Shown here: piece after piece, positions 1 to 10,502 of the stretch | Position numbering within the stretch: position 1 is the first letter of the stretch | Layout: every line of letters starts with the position of its first letter | Assembly: GCA_900095095.1 (NCBI GenBank) | Contig: FMBT01000448.1 | Span: 1-64,000 of the forward strand | DNA length: 64,000 nucleotides | Direction: 5' to 3' | Origin: Fragilariopsis cylindrus CCMP1102 | Lineage: Eukaryota; Bacillariophyta; Bacillariophyceae; Bacillariales; Bacillariaceae | The notes under the pieces: generated by a model | Database searches by the model: none | Seen by the model: the letters and a program-made list of their open reading frames with translations, nothing else | What the model was told of the DNA's origin: nothing | Program-made: the position numbers and the translations under genes

Positions 1-437
1 GTACAGTCTGACTGTACAAGATTATTCAACCTAATTGGAATGAATGGTGCTATTGTCATTGCCATGTTCGTTTGCTGTTGGAAGTCACGAATCGACTTCC
101 TATGAAATAGATCGGGTCGCCCTTCCATAAACAATACGTGTTTACAAACACCTCTTTGTGGGCCTTTGTATATCCTTTTAAAATTATATAACATTAGTTG
201 TCTCAAGAATGAATCATACTTAGTCTGATTAAAGTATTGTTTCAGAAGTTTAACAAACATAGCATTTTCGGTTTCATCTTTTGTGTTGCCTACGTGTATC
301 TTAAAAGATTTGCGATCAGGCATCCATGAAATCAAATTTTCGTAGCCATATTTATTTGCATTTTCTAACATGTGGTATAATTTTTTAGGAAAGGTTGGAG
401 ATCGTTTTGCTGTAATACCTTTCTTTTTCATCATCAT
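1..437 (-). CDS. HSF-type (heat shock factor) DNA-binding protein, 5' part, cut by window edge
   Basis: Reading starts at ATG 437 (ATGs also at 434 and 431) and stays open to base 1, 145 codons, so the gene continues off the left edge. The HSF fold is readable: F-P-K-K-L-Y-H-M-L at residues 16-24, S-W-M-P-D at 37-41, and the helix block F-V-K-L-L-K-Q-Y-F (61-69) followed by S-F-L-R-Q-L-M-L-Y-N-F-K-R (76-88), matching the family pattern FVRQLNxYGFxK with substitutions. HSFs are nuclear transcription factors and form a greatly expanded family in diatoms. The N-terminus before the domain is only about 15 basic residues. The C-terminal oligomerisation coil is outside the window, so a full HSF cannot be told from a truncated paralogue. 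Family call is secure; target genes are unknown. Confidence 0.85.
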   Translation of the reverse strand, partial: MMMKKKGITAKRSPTFPKKLYHMLENANKYGYENLISWMPDRKSFKIHVGNTKDETENAMFVKLLKQYFNQTKYDSFLRQLMLYNFKRIYKGPQRGVCKHVLFMEGRPDLFHRKSIRDFQQQTNMAMTIAPFIPIRLNNLVQSDC

Positions 438-511
438 ATTATTGCTGGTATAGGTCAATAGAAAAGTGAGTGTGCAATGTAAGATATGGCCTTTTTAATG
501 TTCTAGTAGTG

Positions 512-810
512 GATTTTTTTTTGTGAGAAAGATAATTCAATTATACGAGAGAGCTTTTATGGCAGAAGAAAGGGATGATGTGGTGTTACCGACTGTGCAA
601 TGTATTGCCATCTCATTCTAGGAAAGATATTGAAAGTGAGTATTGCTCGATAATGTCTAGTCGCTGTACAATGTATCAGGCGACCTAAAATAAGCGAGGA
701 ACTTTTTTGTGAGAAAGATATATAAGGGAATTACGAGAGAGCTTCATTCCTAGGAAAGAATATTGAAAGTGAGTATTGCTCGATAATGTCTAGTCGCTGT
801 ACAATGTATC
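512..810. repeat. Imperfect direct duplication
   Basis: Two segments recur in the same order: 512-556 resembles 702-744 (TTTTGTGAGAAAGAT ... GAGAGAGCTT), and 612-677 resembles 743-810 (TTGAAAGTGAGTATTGCTCG core, then an identical run to ATGTATC). The second block is nearly identical between copies, pointing to a fairly recent local duplication with the middle deleted. It lies upstream of the HSF gene start. Confidence 0.8.
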
Positions 811-984
811 GTGAAAATAGATTATGCGAACCCAGAGAATAAGCAAAGAACATTCGGATAAATGCCGAATGGCTTAATTATGATCCGATGGTCTACAGTA
901 GTGACGTTTTAAATCATAGTAATGTACTCGCGGCATGGCGCCTAAGTCGGAGATTAACCTGTAAAAGTTTCACTTTTAGTCTTC

Positions 985-1375
985 TCGTTTTTATCTACTG
1001 AAAAGGTGATTGGTCTACCAAGATAGTCTTCTTGTTTTTATTTACTGAAAAGGTGATTGGTCTACCAAGATAATCCTAAAGTTACTATCCAGCATAATTC
1101 TTAAGTAGATATATCTTGGGCATAATAAAATAAAAGCAAGAGGGAACAGCTAAAACGCGTGTACATCCCTAAATTTAAGGAAAATGTAAAGCAGCGATAA
1201 GCGTTAGAGAGTCTTTTCGGTGTTTATCACATTGCGCGACTAGAAGCGAAGCACGAAGAAGCATCATTATTTATCATACTTCTGGGTGGTCTACGTAACA
1301 AGATAATCCTAAAGTTACTATCCAGCATAATTCCTAAGTAAATATATCTTGGGCATAATAAAATAAAAGCAAGAG
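985..1375. repeat. Direct repeats, about 77 bp and about 35 bp units
   Basis: The block 1064-1142 (CAAGATAATCCTAAAGTTAC ... AAAAGCAAGAG) recurs at about 1299-1375 with only a few changes. A shorter unit containing CTGAAAAGGTGATTGGTCTA occurs at about 985-1020 and again at about 1028-1065. No TIR or LTR structure is visible. Confidence 0.8.
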
Positions 1376-1703
1376 TAAACAGATTTTCGTATTCGCGTTT
1401 AGATATACGGTATGAATTGGCGACTCATCCCAAAGATTTTTACAAGATTTTGTCTCAAATCGAACGTCTTTGCGTCAATCAGAAAGCAAACACTTTCGCA
1501 CTTTTGTGCTCCCACTCCCACTCTCTGTTACTTCTTCTTTGTTTGGACCCTCTCGTCGATATAATATCATGCCAGTATTTTCCATTACTTTACTTGTACT
1601 AGCACAACAACACCACAATAGCACAGGCGCCCAATATAAGTAAGACACTAAACTCAGCAAACTTTTAACCACCACGCATCCACATCAGCAGTATCAGTAA
1701 GCC

Positions 1704-3887
1704 ATGCCATCAATGCACGAAGATCTAGAATCGATGACGACGAAGAAGAAGCAGGACGATGATGAAGAATATTGTTTGGACGTTCCAGTAACCGAGATTG
1801 CAACGAATTCTTCCTCAAATGAAGAAGAACCAATAACTACAACTACATCATCAACGCCATCGTCATCATCGTTGTCGTCACCGTATGCTACCAGTCCAAT
1901 GCTATATTCTGTTATTTTCATTCTACTTCCAGTGTTTTCCGAACGATTTGCTTTTAATGGTGTCGTATTTACATTTCCAGGGTAAGTAAGTCGTATATAC
2001 TAGGCAAAGAGTAGGAGTAGTGGTCAGATGCATTTTCGTCTACACCGACTTTTCGTACCTTATAATATTTAGCCCGCCTTCCGACCTCTCACATCCCACA
2101 TACATTCATATTATACATTACGCTACTATACAAATATTTTTTCTAGGAGTCTAACGGGGTACTACGATCCAGCGTGGAACCCAAGATTTTCAGATATTCG
2201 GACAGGTTCCTATATCTCGATGACACAAGGAATCGGTTATATGAGCCCATTCTTTACTGCATTTGTTGCTGATGCCTTACTCGGAGATTATAAGACAATT
2301 CTCATTTTTACTATCCTATTTTGTATCCCAGGATTGTTTCTAATTGCTGTCGTATCTATCCCTGATTCCTTAAACACACAAGATTTCCCCACAAAGGCAC
2401 TTCATGTGGGTACGCATATCCTTTTCCCATTAGGATTTGGTGCTGCGAAAACTTTATACGGTGTATATGTTGCCAAACAATATAATCCGAAGACACAGGC
2501 TGAAAAGACTAAACAATTCTTTGTTACCTTTACTGCCGTTGAATTTATTGGATCCTTCCTTGGGGCTGTTGTGTGCATCATTATGTCGTCCATAGGTCAT
2601 TTTATTGCATCTGGATTCACCTGTGCTGCCGTGTTAGTAATAGGCCTACTATTTTTTATCTTCGGTACAAAACGATACGTCAACGGTGAACTAAAAAGGA
2701 AAAGATACATGCTTATGCTCTTAACGATCGTCGATGCTATATCGTGCTGCAAGAGGACAAAACCAAACGAAAAAAATAACAATCATATGTCATACGATAT
2801 GGACCAACTTCTACGTGATACATCTCAAGATATTGATTGTGATCCTGACGAATCAAATGATCAAGGTAAGAAAATTGTGACCGACAGTAATAATACGCCA
2901 GTAGAGGAAGACAACAAAATCAAGCAGCAGTATGATGATGACCAGCCCGTCCAAGGTTGTAGAAGAAGAAGTACTAATAGGTCAAGTAGATTTTCTATTG
3001 CAGCGCCGGGTTTTGCCAAGGCTAGGATATCTCACGGTGGACGAAAAGATGACTCCGGTGTGGATGGTCCAGTTTTTTTTTGATTATTTCCGATCTATGC
3101 TCTACTCACGCCATACAATGTTGCATTCACTTCAGTCTCGAACGTAGTATTGTTGCATTGCAAGTTCATGCAAAATTCAGGCCTATTCAATGGACCGATG
3201 GTCGTATCGACATCATATCTTTTTATTGGATTTTGGGCGGTACTAATCAAGAAATATATAACACCACTCTTAGGTCGTAGGAATATCACACTGACAATCT
3301 CTAATAAATTTGTTCTTGGATCGCTATTCCTTACGCTCGGTTTAGCTGTGGATGCAATCATAGCCTCCCAAATGATAAGGATGTACGACGAGTCCGGTGG
3401 AGCGATATCTATCTTTTATGGTTTGTTCGCGACGTTTTTTATTGGTGGGATGGCATTCTCCTTGGCAGCGACAAATGAACTTGCCTTTGTTGTAGCATCC
3501 GCCGAATTGAAAATGCTGGGTACTGCTGTCATGCTATTTCTGACGCAAGGGATTCCTAACATACTTGGTGCACAACTATTCAGACGCTGTAGAGATTGGT
3601 TTGATGTAAATGGTGTCCAAGCATCGACACTCGAGGAATATGCTCATTCCGATTCCCTTAACTTTATGTATGTCCTTATGGGATTTACCTTATACGATGT
3701 CATCTTGTTCTCACTTCCTCCAGTCTGGAGATGGATGGATAATTTTGAGGAGACTAGTAAAGCCAACAATTTACGAGCAGATACCGAGTGCAACACTGCT
3801 ACTTATTCCACCAGTAATGTTCTCTCTACCATTTCAGAGAATAATGTATGGAAGGTCGCAATCATGATATTTCTAAGTGTTGAATAA
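1704..3887 (+). CDS. POT/PTR (NRT1/PTR, MFS) proton-coupled oligopeptide-type transporter, interrupted by one in-frame TGA
   Basis: Exon 1 is 1704-1981 and the intron 1982-2146 (GTAAGT...CTAG) restores phase into exon 2. The protein has a hydrophilic, Ser-rich N-terminus and then POT features: E-R-F-A-F-N-G-V, Y-Y-D-P-A-W, and F-V-A-D-A-L-L-G-D-Y-K-T-I (the family's ADxxLGxYKTI loop), with about ten hydrophobic segments. A second intron is likely at 2866-3003 (GTAAGA, branch-like TACTAAT, TTTTCTATTGCAG). It is 138 nt, so the frame is the same with or without it. At 3081-3083 a TGA lies in frame. The same frame continues as L-F-P-I-Y-A-L-L-T-P-Y-N to the stop at 3885-3887. The family has an F-W pair here, so TGG to TGA is the simplest reading. 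It could be a young pseudogene, a base error or readthrough. Substrate unknown; plasma or vacuolar membrane by family. Confidence 0.8.
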
Positions 3888-4075
3888 TCAGCATAGGATA
3901 CGGTACGGTACGACACATTCGGAATAACGAACTATAAGTTACTGGTATAGTTTACCGCATTGATAGAATAGGTCGAAATAAAAGAGAAAATGACGTGTTG
4001 ATGTTCAGTCGAAAAAAAAAACTAATAGTATAGTAGTATATACGTCATCTAATCATCGATTGTATTATTTATAGT

Positions 4076-5392
4076 TTACTTATTATTATCTTTCTGTTTT
4101 CGTTTTCGCTTTTTTGGATGAGCAGTTGTAGTTGCTGCAACTAAAAAATTGTCGTTCAAGTTACTACTACTACCACTACTGTCATCGTTATCGCTACTGC
4201 TGTTACTTCTACCGTCGTTCATATCGTCTCTGTAATTATTGATGTTGCTTCTACTGCTTATTTCGTCATCGTTTTTGCTGGTGCTATTGCTATTGCTATT
4301 ACCGTTGGCATCGTCGTCGTTTTTGGAAGCTAATACGACCGTTGTTGACGACATCCCCGATGATAATTGTGGTAGAAGTTTCATTAATATATCAGGATGT
4401 CTCCGCGTCAAAAAATATACACAATCTAAATGAACGTATTCATCAATTGCTGCTGATAGTAATGCATCCACAATATTTAGATGTGGTGTTGCATGATCCA
4501 AATTTAAAGAAGAAGAAGAAGAAGAAGTATACTGAATAAGTGTATCTTCTACAACCTCCATCACTTTCTCAGATCCGTATCGCTTACAAAGAATCTGGAT
4601 GGGTGTACGGTTGAGAGGGCTTTTCGTAAATAGTAAACTTATTCCTTTCTTGATCGGATAGTAAAGAAGTCCATACTCAAATACAGTCTGAAATGCTTGA
4701 ATAGATCCTGAATTAGCAGCACAGTAAAGTGGTAGTAAACCATGTCTGCCGTTGTGGATTAATAAAGTTGGATCCCACTCGGCAAAAAATTTGAATCGCT
4801 TCTCTGCAAAAATATTATAATAAGATTTGATACACAATATGTTCAACAGACCATAATTTTGAATGTCTTCTTTCTTTAGATAACCCATTTGTCTCAATTG
4901 TTTCATTACCAAAAGATTTTTATTGTCAATAAGTTCATGATGATATCGACTTTGTCCTTCGCATATAACATTAAGCGGAATATCATTATGCGTAAGGAGT
5001 TGTAAAATATTATTCCCTCTACCATTTTCAATCAATAATCCTCCACGTGCATCTTCATTCAGCCAACCAAACTCTATTGAGAGTCTAACTACGAGTGGAA
5101 CGAACGATATAGCCTTCACATTGCATAAACCATTCTCTAACAATGTTAAATAATGGATAGGATAATCTCTATCTCTATCGTCCCCATTCTCAACCCAGCG
5201 TTCATCTTCTCCATCCCATATAAATTCTTTTCTTCTGGATAAGACTTCTGGAAATGATCTCACGATAGCTTCCACTTCATCTTTTGTATCACGAGAACTA
5301 TCTAAACCACGATACTCATGAGCATTACTGTCATTATCACAAAACATAGCATGAACATCAAATTCAACTTCATTTAAAAAATTATCCACCAA
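4076..5392 (-). CDS. Ankyrin-type repeat protein, N-terminus uncertain
   Basis: A 438-codon reading frame of the helix-rich, ankyrin-like kind common in diatoms. Examples are Y-P-I-H-Y-L-T-L-L-E-N-G, L-P-L-Y-C-A-A-N-S-G-S, and T-P-I-Q-I-L-C-K-R-Y-G-S, the usual TPLHxAxxxG pattern in degenerate form. The C-terminus is low-complexity Ser/Asn/Asp followed by a K-K-R-K-R-K-Q-K basic tail that could act as a nuclear signal. The frame given begins at TTG; it stays open upstream to a TAG at 5504-5506 without any ATG. The first in-frame ATG is 5347. An ATG-initiated acidic stretch lies just upstream (5529/5526) in another frame, so a one-base frameshift or a missed first exon is likely. Partner-binding role inferred from the repeats only. 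Confidence 0.65.
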   Translation of the reverse strand: MVDNFLNEVEFDVHAMFCDNDSNAHEYRGLDSSRDTKDEVEAIVRSFPEVLSRRKEFIWDGEDERWVENGDDRDRDYPIHYLTLLENGLCNVKAISFVPLVVRLSIEFGWLNEDARGGLLIENGRGNNILQLLTHNDIPLNVICEGQSRYHHELIDNKNLLVMKQLRQMGYLKKEDIQNYGLLNILCIKSYYNIFAEKRFKFFAEWDPTLLIHNGRHGLLPLYCAANSGSIQAFQTVFEYGLLYYPIKKGISLLFTKSPLNRTPIQILCKRYGSEKVMEVVEDTLIQYTSSSSSSLNLDHATPHLNIVDALLSAAIDEYVHLDCVYFLTRRHPDILMKLLPQLSSGMSSTTVVLASKNDDDANGNSNSNSTSKNDDEISSRSNINNYRDDMNDGRSNSSSDNDDSSGSSSNLNDNFLVAATTTAHPKKRKRKQKDNNK

Positions 5393-5773
5393 TTGGTTGA
5401 TTTTTTTTCTTGTCCTTTTAGGATATTCTTTTTTACGTTTCAGGACCGTGATTAATTGTAAACATCGCTCATCATCATCGTAATTTCGTTGTCGCTGTCG
5501 TCGCTACCACTATCGTCGTCGTCCATCATTGTTGGTGGTTACTCCAATTCTTCTTTTTCTTTTACTGTACTGTACTTTTTTTAAAAGTTTTTCAAAAGAA
5601 AAGAAAAGAAAAGCAGTTTTTTGTTTTGTGGCTACTCTACAAGTTACTGATCTTACGCGAAATCAACGCGACAATTGTTGCTATCTCAGGGTCATCCATC
5701 CTGTGTACCGTAATTGAACACTAAAATGAGAGCCTTTTAGCTCTTATCAATCTCAATCCCGTGAAGTGCATAG

Positions 5774-6184
5774 CAAGCACGACTGCCGCTAACGATCTTC
5801 ATCTTGAACCCGTATCAGAGGCTTGTTGCGTACAAGAAGAAACATAAATCTACTAATGTTCCTCGAAAGTATGGAGCAGATCTAAAGCTTGGACAATGGG
5901 TGAAACAACAACGGAATAATTACAGTAACAAACAACTTTCTTCAGAGCGTATCAATCGTCTTGATTCGATTTGTTTTGTCTGGGCTCCAAATGATACAAG
6001 GTGGATGGAAATGTATAGTAGACTGGTTGAGTACAAGAAACAAAACAAATCGACACGAGTACCATATTTTTACACTGAAGATCCTTTCTTTGGGAAATGG
6101 GTTGATAGACAAAGAATTGCACACAACAAGGGCAATTTGTCCGAAAAGCGCGTGGAACTTCTGAATTCTATCAAATTTTCTTAG
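5774..6184 (+). pseudogene. Helicase-associated (HA) domain fragment, no start codon
   Basis: The open stretch encodes two helicase-associated (PF03457-type) repeats. Repeat 1 runs P-Y-Q-R-L-V-A-Y-K-K-K-H ... N-V-P ... L-G-Q-W-V-K-Q-Q-R ... L-S-S-E-R-I-N-R-L-D-S-I. Repeat 2 runs M-Y-S-R-L-V-E-Y-K-K-Q-N ... R-V-P ... F-G-K-W-V-D-R-Q-R ... L-S-E-K-R-V-E-L-L-N-S-I. The spacing fits the family consensus. No ATG precedes the first repeat in frame before the TAG at 5771-5773, and no helicase core is nearby. This is therefore a fragment, or a terminal exon whose upstream exon was not found. In diatoms such repeats occur in large multigene families; function unknown. Confidence 0.6.
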
Positions 6185-6767
6185 TCAGCGTTGAAGGCTT
6201 CCTAAAGAACGTCCGAAAAAGCTTTCTTTATGGTGCTAGTAAAAAAAGTCGCCTGCAAAAATGGCAATCGCATTACAATCATAATGATTTTGTTCCTGAC
6301 GATGTGACCATTATGTGTACTACAAGGACAAGTAGCTGCTGTAATAAAGTTAAATTATAGTAAGTTTTTTTAAAAATTAAAAGCATTCATTCTACTTTTA
6401 GTACTTCAAGTAGTAGAAAACCCCCTATAACACGTACATACCGTTACAATTTTACACATTCACGCAACAAACAACAAACAACCTATAATACGCAGTGGTA
6501 GTACAGGTAGCATTTTTGTTTCTAAAACAATAGAGCTAAGGGACGCGATAACGTGTCACATCAGCCGCATCGATTTTCTTCTAAATCTTTCCCCAAATTC
6601 GACCCAGTCACGCCTATTGAATAGGTCATAGTACAATACTGTTATATATATATTATATATCATTCTCTCCCCTAACACACTAATCACTGCCGAACTTTTG
6701 TCCATCATTTCATATCCGGTGCCACATATCTCCTTTTTATCTTATCTTTTCTCTTCTTTCTACACTA
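6185..6767. other. Intergenic, nothing recognised
   Basis: AT-rich, no coding signal on either strand. It contains a short palindromic AT stretch near 6643-6662 (TATATATATTATATAT). Confidence 0.5.
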
Positions 6768-8585
6768 TTATCTACTATTGCCAATGTGTATAAAATTTAG
6801 AGAAACAGCAATAGATGTTGAACCACCAATTAATAATAACATTTGTAATAATGACATACCAATTCCATATAATCGTCCCATTATATCTTTGCGAACATCT
6901 TCCACTTGTTCCCGTAATTCCTCTAAATCACCATCATTAATAATGATAATATCTGCCATATGTTGTTTTATATTCAATGACATTTGTGAATCAATCCTTG
7001 CTTGACATTCTCTTTTGGTAATTCTGGATTACGACGTTGTAATCGATCTAATTGTATAATTGGATCACTCACCGTGATACATATTGTATACCGAACAACC
7101 ATGATAATTTCCCTGATTCAAATAATAATGGTAAATCAGCAATGTTATATCAGTGACACCAAAAAATACCGATCTTAATAATTTACGTAGTAATACAGAT
7201 AATATTTTCGAATGTGTGATCGAATTTAATTTTTTCCGTTCGTACGATCATTAAATATAATTGCACCAAGTTTCAATCGATCAATTTCTTTGTTATAGTT
7301 ATTTTTTTGATTGTTGATGTTGGATGATTGATTGTTTTGTACGATTAGTTGATTCTTCTTTTAGGATATCCTTTCCCTCAAATGCTTTTAATATTTTATG
7401 ATATACTGAATCTTTTGGTGATACAAAATTGATATCGTTGGTTGTTGGATTGTTCTTATCGCTTCATCATCTCATTATCGTTCGAAGTATTGTTCTCGTC
7501 GTCGTCATCATTGTCATCATCCTCATCGTCTTCTTCTGACGAATCATTACCGGAATGTTGTTTATTTATTTTCCCCTTGACGATTATTATTTAGCAGCTA
7601 CTAACATTTCAGGTGGTAATAATATACTATGTGCAATAGAATCAGCACAAATTAATTGTACAGTACCTTCATTATAACCATCATCTGAAAAAAAAATGCT
7701 GTTGAAAAAAATGCATTATTACGACCCCACCAACTATTATTACTTTATACTACTACCACCAGCAGTAGCACTGTTGTTGTTATTTCATTCTCATCTTCAT
7801 TTCATTTCATCTTCATTCTCATTTGTCGTTATTATTATTATAATTGACAAACATTTGTGCTGCAGTGGATTTACCAGTAGCAATCCCACCCGTTAATGCT
7901 ACAAAGGATCCACAGGATTCACCAATATGTACTCCGATACATAAAAATAATAATCGTATTGAAAATAATATGGCAGTTGCATCGGTGTTAATAAGGAATT
8001 ACTATTAGCAAAATTGTTAGGACAATACAATCCATAACTTTGTAAGACCCACCGCATTGTATAATGATATTCATCCTCCTGATAATAGGTGGATTCGATA
8101 TATTGTTTTCAGTTTCAATACCATTTAATATATTAGTCACATAATCATCATCATCGCCACCATCGCTATTATCACCATCGTCTGTCATCATCGCTACCAT
8201 CGCTTTTGCTGCTATGCTGCTGCTGAGCTACTACTCCCCGAAGTAGTTGATGACAACCCTACTACCCCCGCCGCGATTCGTTCACCTGCTGGAATTGGTA
8301 AACAACCAAGTGATGGTAATAACCATTCCATTAATATATCACCAATTAAAAAAACCACTATTGTGGTCCATACATCACTTCGAATATTAAAAAAAGAACA
8401 AATTCCTTTTTTAGTAGTTGTTGAAAAATGAATCTTGGTACATATTCTGGATGTGACGAAACCAATGATGATACCAAATGGTATTAAATTAATATACCAG
8501 TAACAAATTCTTCCGCCAATCGTCTTTGGGTTATTTTACGTATACCAAATGCCACAATTAATCGTGTAAATGGACGTGTTAACAT
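6768..8585 (-). pseudogene. coaE: Dephospho-CoA kinase (CoaE-like) pseudogene with several frameshifts and stops
   Basis: Pieces of a CoaE protein lie in order on the minus strand but in different frames. They are an N-terminal part from ATG 8585 with hydrophobic stretches (for example G-D-I-L-M-E-W-L-L-P), and the P-loop L-T-G-G-I-A-T-G-K-S-T at about 7864-7900. Then come A-D-S-I-A-H-S-I-L-L-P-P (about 7620), L-K-L-G-A-I-I-F-N-D-R (about 7260), L-P-L-L-F-E-S-G-K (about 7120), Q-R-R-N-P-E-L-P-K (about 7040), and A-D-I-I-I-I-N-D-G-D-L-E-E-L ending at 6768. This is the order of CoaE motifs (Walker A, DxxxH, LGxxxF, PLLFE, RNxxP, ADxxIxNxG). The enzyme makes CoA from dephospho-CoA with ATP. No single frame or simple intron set joins the pieces, so I read it as an old pseudogene. 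It lies 0.4 kb from the retrotransposon end. Confidence 0.75.
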
Positions 8586-8980
8586 CTTCTTATGTATTAT
8601 ACTGAATGAATACTGTTACTGTTACTGCTATACTGCTCTATACTGTTACTGTACTGTACCGTAATAATACAGTTGGCTGCTAGTACTTTTTGAACGAATA
8701 CTATGTACTGTAAAATTGCTGTGAGTAGCTCCGTACGGTAAGAAGTTCGTTAGATGAAAGAATGAGGATTAGAGAAATGCGAAGACATCGAAAAAGGGGT
8801 TCTTCTTGTTGCAATGAATGAATCGAATCTTTCAATCCACACTCTCATTGTGCCCTTCCATCATAACTTCTTCAAAAAACGACTTGCAAGCAATAAGTAA
8901 TGTTTGCTGAGAGATTGATTGATTCATTCGATTCATTCGATTTTGCTAATCACCGTGCGCAAAAACAAGGAGTTTGGGGG
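8586..8980. other. Host flank between the coaE pseudogene and the retrotransposon
   Basis: No gene seen. It has a CTGTTACTGCTATACTG-type simple repeat at 8607-8660 and GATTCATTCGATTCATTCGA near 8920-8940. The last bases, GTTTGGGGG, abut the element. Confidence 0.5.
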
Positions 8981-9457
8981 TACGAGTGTGTGGTTGGTCA
9001 ACGAACAGACGACTAGTGACTTAGAATAATCTTTTAACTTATTAACTTGAACTTTAATTGAATAGAATTACTACCGGTAGAGAAGCACTAGTGCTAACTC
9101 ATTTAGAAAGGGGGGGGTACGGCCCGGCGACGGAGTCGCCATAAATCGCCAAAATTGCTGACTGTTAAAAACAGTCAAGAGCTTACTCAGAGATGCCAGT
9201 CTCTGAGCTTGCAACATCAAGCCAGTATCATAATGCTTAAATAAAGATACAGATGCGTTAGATTGTGTCTCCATAATAAACAGGGCAATCTAATCGCATA
9301 GACTGGGGAGGTGATCCTCCATCCGAGTCTTTAAAATACAATAGGGGGAAATATGCCCCCCTTTTGACTTTAACTTCACTTTATCCATTAGCCATCATAC
9401 TCGCGTCATGTCCAATAAAACTCGAATCATTCATGTATATCGAAATCATCTCAATCC
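8981..9457. repeat. Split direct repeat A, outer copy (A1)
   Basis: 477 bp, same as 9752-10227 apart from an 8-G versus 7-G run. It contains several small hairpins in a row (GCGAC-GGA-GTCGC; GACTGTTAAAAACAGTC; CAGAGATGCCAGTCTCTG), suggesting a structured RNA end. Confidence 0.9.
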
Positions 9458-9458
9458 A

Positions 9459-9473
9459 GGGTGGGTGGGCGGG
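9459..9473 (+). other. G-quadruplex motif between repeats A1 and B1
   Basis: GGGTGGGTGGGCGGG: four G3 tracts with single-base loops, the most stable class of intramolecular G4. It lies exactly in the short spacer between A1 and B1, on the strand opposite the element's coding strand. A2 is followed by different sequence, so the motif is unique to this junction. Confidence 0.85.
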
Positions 9474-9751
9474 AAAATTAAACTTAATACAAATGATTTC
9501 GGCGGATACTTAAACTGATCAGGATAGTATCTTCAAATCTTATATTACTGACTTTAGTTCGAGGTAGGCTTTGGATTAACTCTGTTAACAAAGTTGTGAT
9601 CCTTTGTTATTGTTGTGAGCTGCAGGATATATATACCCTAATTTAATGAGTAGCCTTAAATTAAGTTGTAAATATTCGGTGGTCCTGCGTCCCTTGTCGT
9701 TCGCGCGTTTTCCATCCGTACGACGTACCTACTAAGCTTGCGCATGTTCGG
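9474..9751. repeat. Split direct repeat B, inner copy (B1)
   Basis: 278 bp, matching 19833-20110 with one substitution seen (GGATATATATACC against GGATATATTTACC). It is joined directly to A2 through the bases TTCGGTACGAG. Confidence 0.9.
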
Positions 9752-10227
9752 TACGAGTGTGTGGTTGGTCAACGAACAGACGACTAGTGACTTAGAATAA
9801 TCTTTTAACTTATTAACTTGAACTTTAATTGAATAGAATTACTACCGGTAGAGAAGCACTAGTGCTAACTCATTTAGAAAGGGGGGGTACGGCCCGGCGA
9901 CGGAGTCGCCATAAATCGCCAAAATTGCTGACTGTTAAAAACAGTCAAGAGCTTACTCAGAGATGCCAGTCTCTGAGCTTGCAACATCAAGCCAGTATCA
10001 TAATGCTTAAATAAAGATACAGATGCGTTAGATTGTGTCTCCATAATAAACAGGGCAATCTAATCGCATAGACTGGGGAGGTGATCCTCCATCCGAGTCT
10101 TTAAAATACAATAGGGGGAAATATGCCCCCCTTTTGACTTTAACTTCACTTTATCCATTAGCCATCATACTCGCGTCATGTCCAATAAAACTCGAATCAT
10201 TCATGTATATCGAAATCATCTCAATCC
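9752..10227. repeat. Split direct repeat A, inner copy (A2)
   Basis: 476 bp copy of 8981-9457. It ends at CTCAATCC, after which the unique core begins. Confidence 0.9.
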
Positions 10228-10502
10228 CCCTTCCGGTAGTTAAATTCATCCGATTGTGCCTTATCCGGTTGCTTCAAACGACTTAAGAAATCAGCCCTTG
10301 TTCGTTTCCAAAGCATAAGACCCAATCAACGACGATAAGAACTTTAATGCAAACCACCGTTCGCAAAAGGTATCTCATCAAACCAACGTATTAATATTTG
10401 TTTTGTTATTTTCTTTCTTTTGTGACTTGTCTTCAAATATGACGCGTGACGCGCACCACCCGGCGTGCCTGCGTCACGCGTCCTCCCGTCTGTTCGTCGC
10501 CA

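Larger units (their letters stand above)
438..1703. other. Intergenic stretch, repeat-rich, no supported gene
   Basis: No convincing coding sequence is seen. The short ORFs (for example 1417-1602) have no start context or recognisable motif. The stretch holds two families of direct repeats, listed separately, and the shared upstream region of the divergent HSF and POT genes. Confidence 0.6.

Noticed and set aside
3081-3083. TGA as a selenocysteine codon
   Set aside because: POT transporters are not selenoproteins, the family has Trp here, and I saw no SECIS-like structure in the 3' flank.
7696-8200. Separate small genes at 7696-7896 (+) and 7988-8200 (-)
   Set aside because: Both lie within the ordered CoaE remnants; they are chance frames of the pseudogene.
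8981-10227. Reading the two A repeats as LTRs of a short LTR retrotransposon or solo LTRs
   Set aside because: The copies are only 770 bp apart with repeat B between them, B recurs 10 kb away, and the coding part has a tyrosine recombinase and no DDE integrase. Split direct repeats explain all of this.
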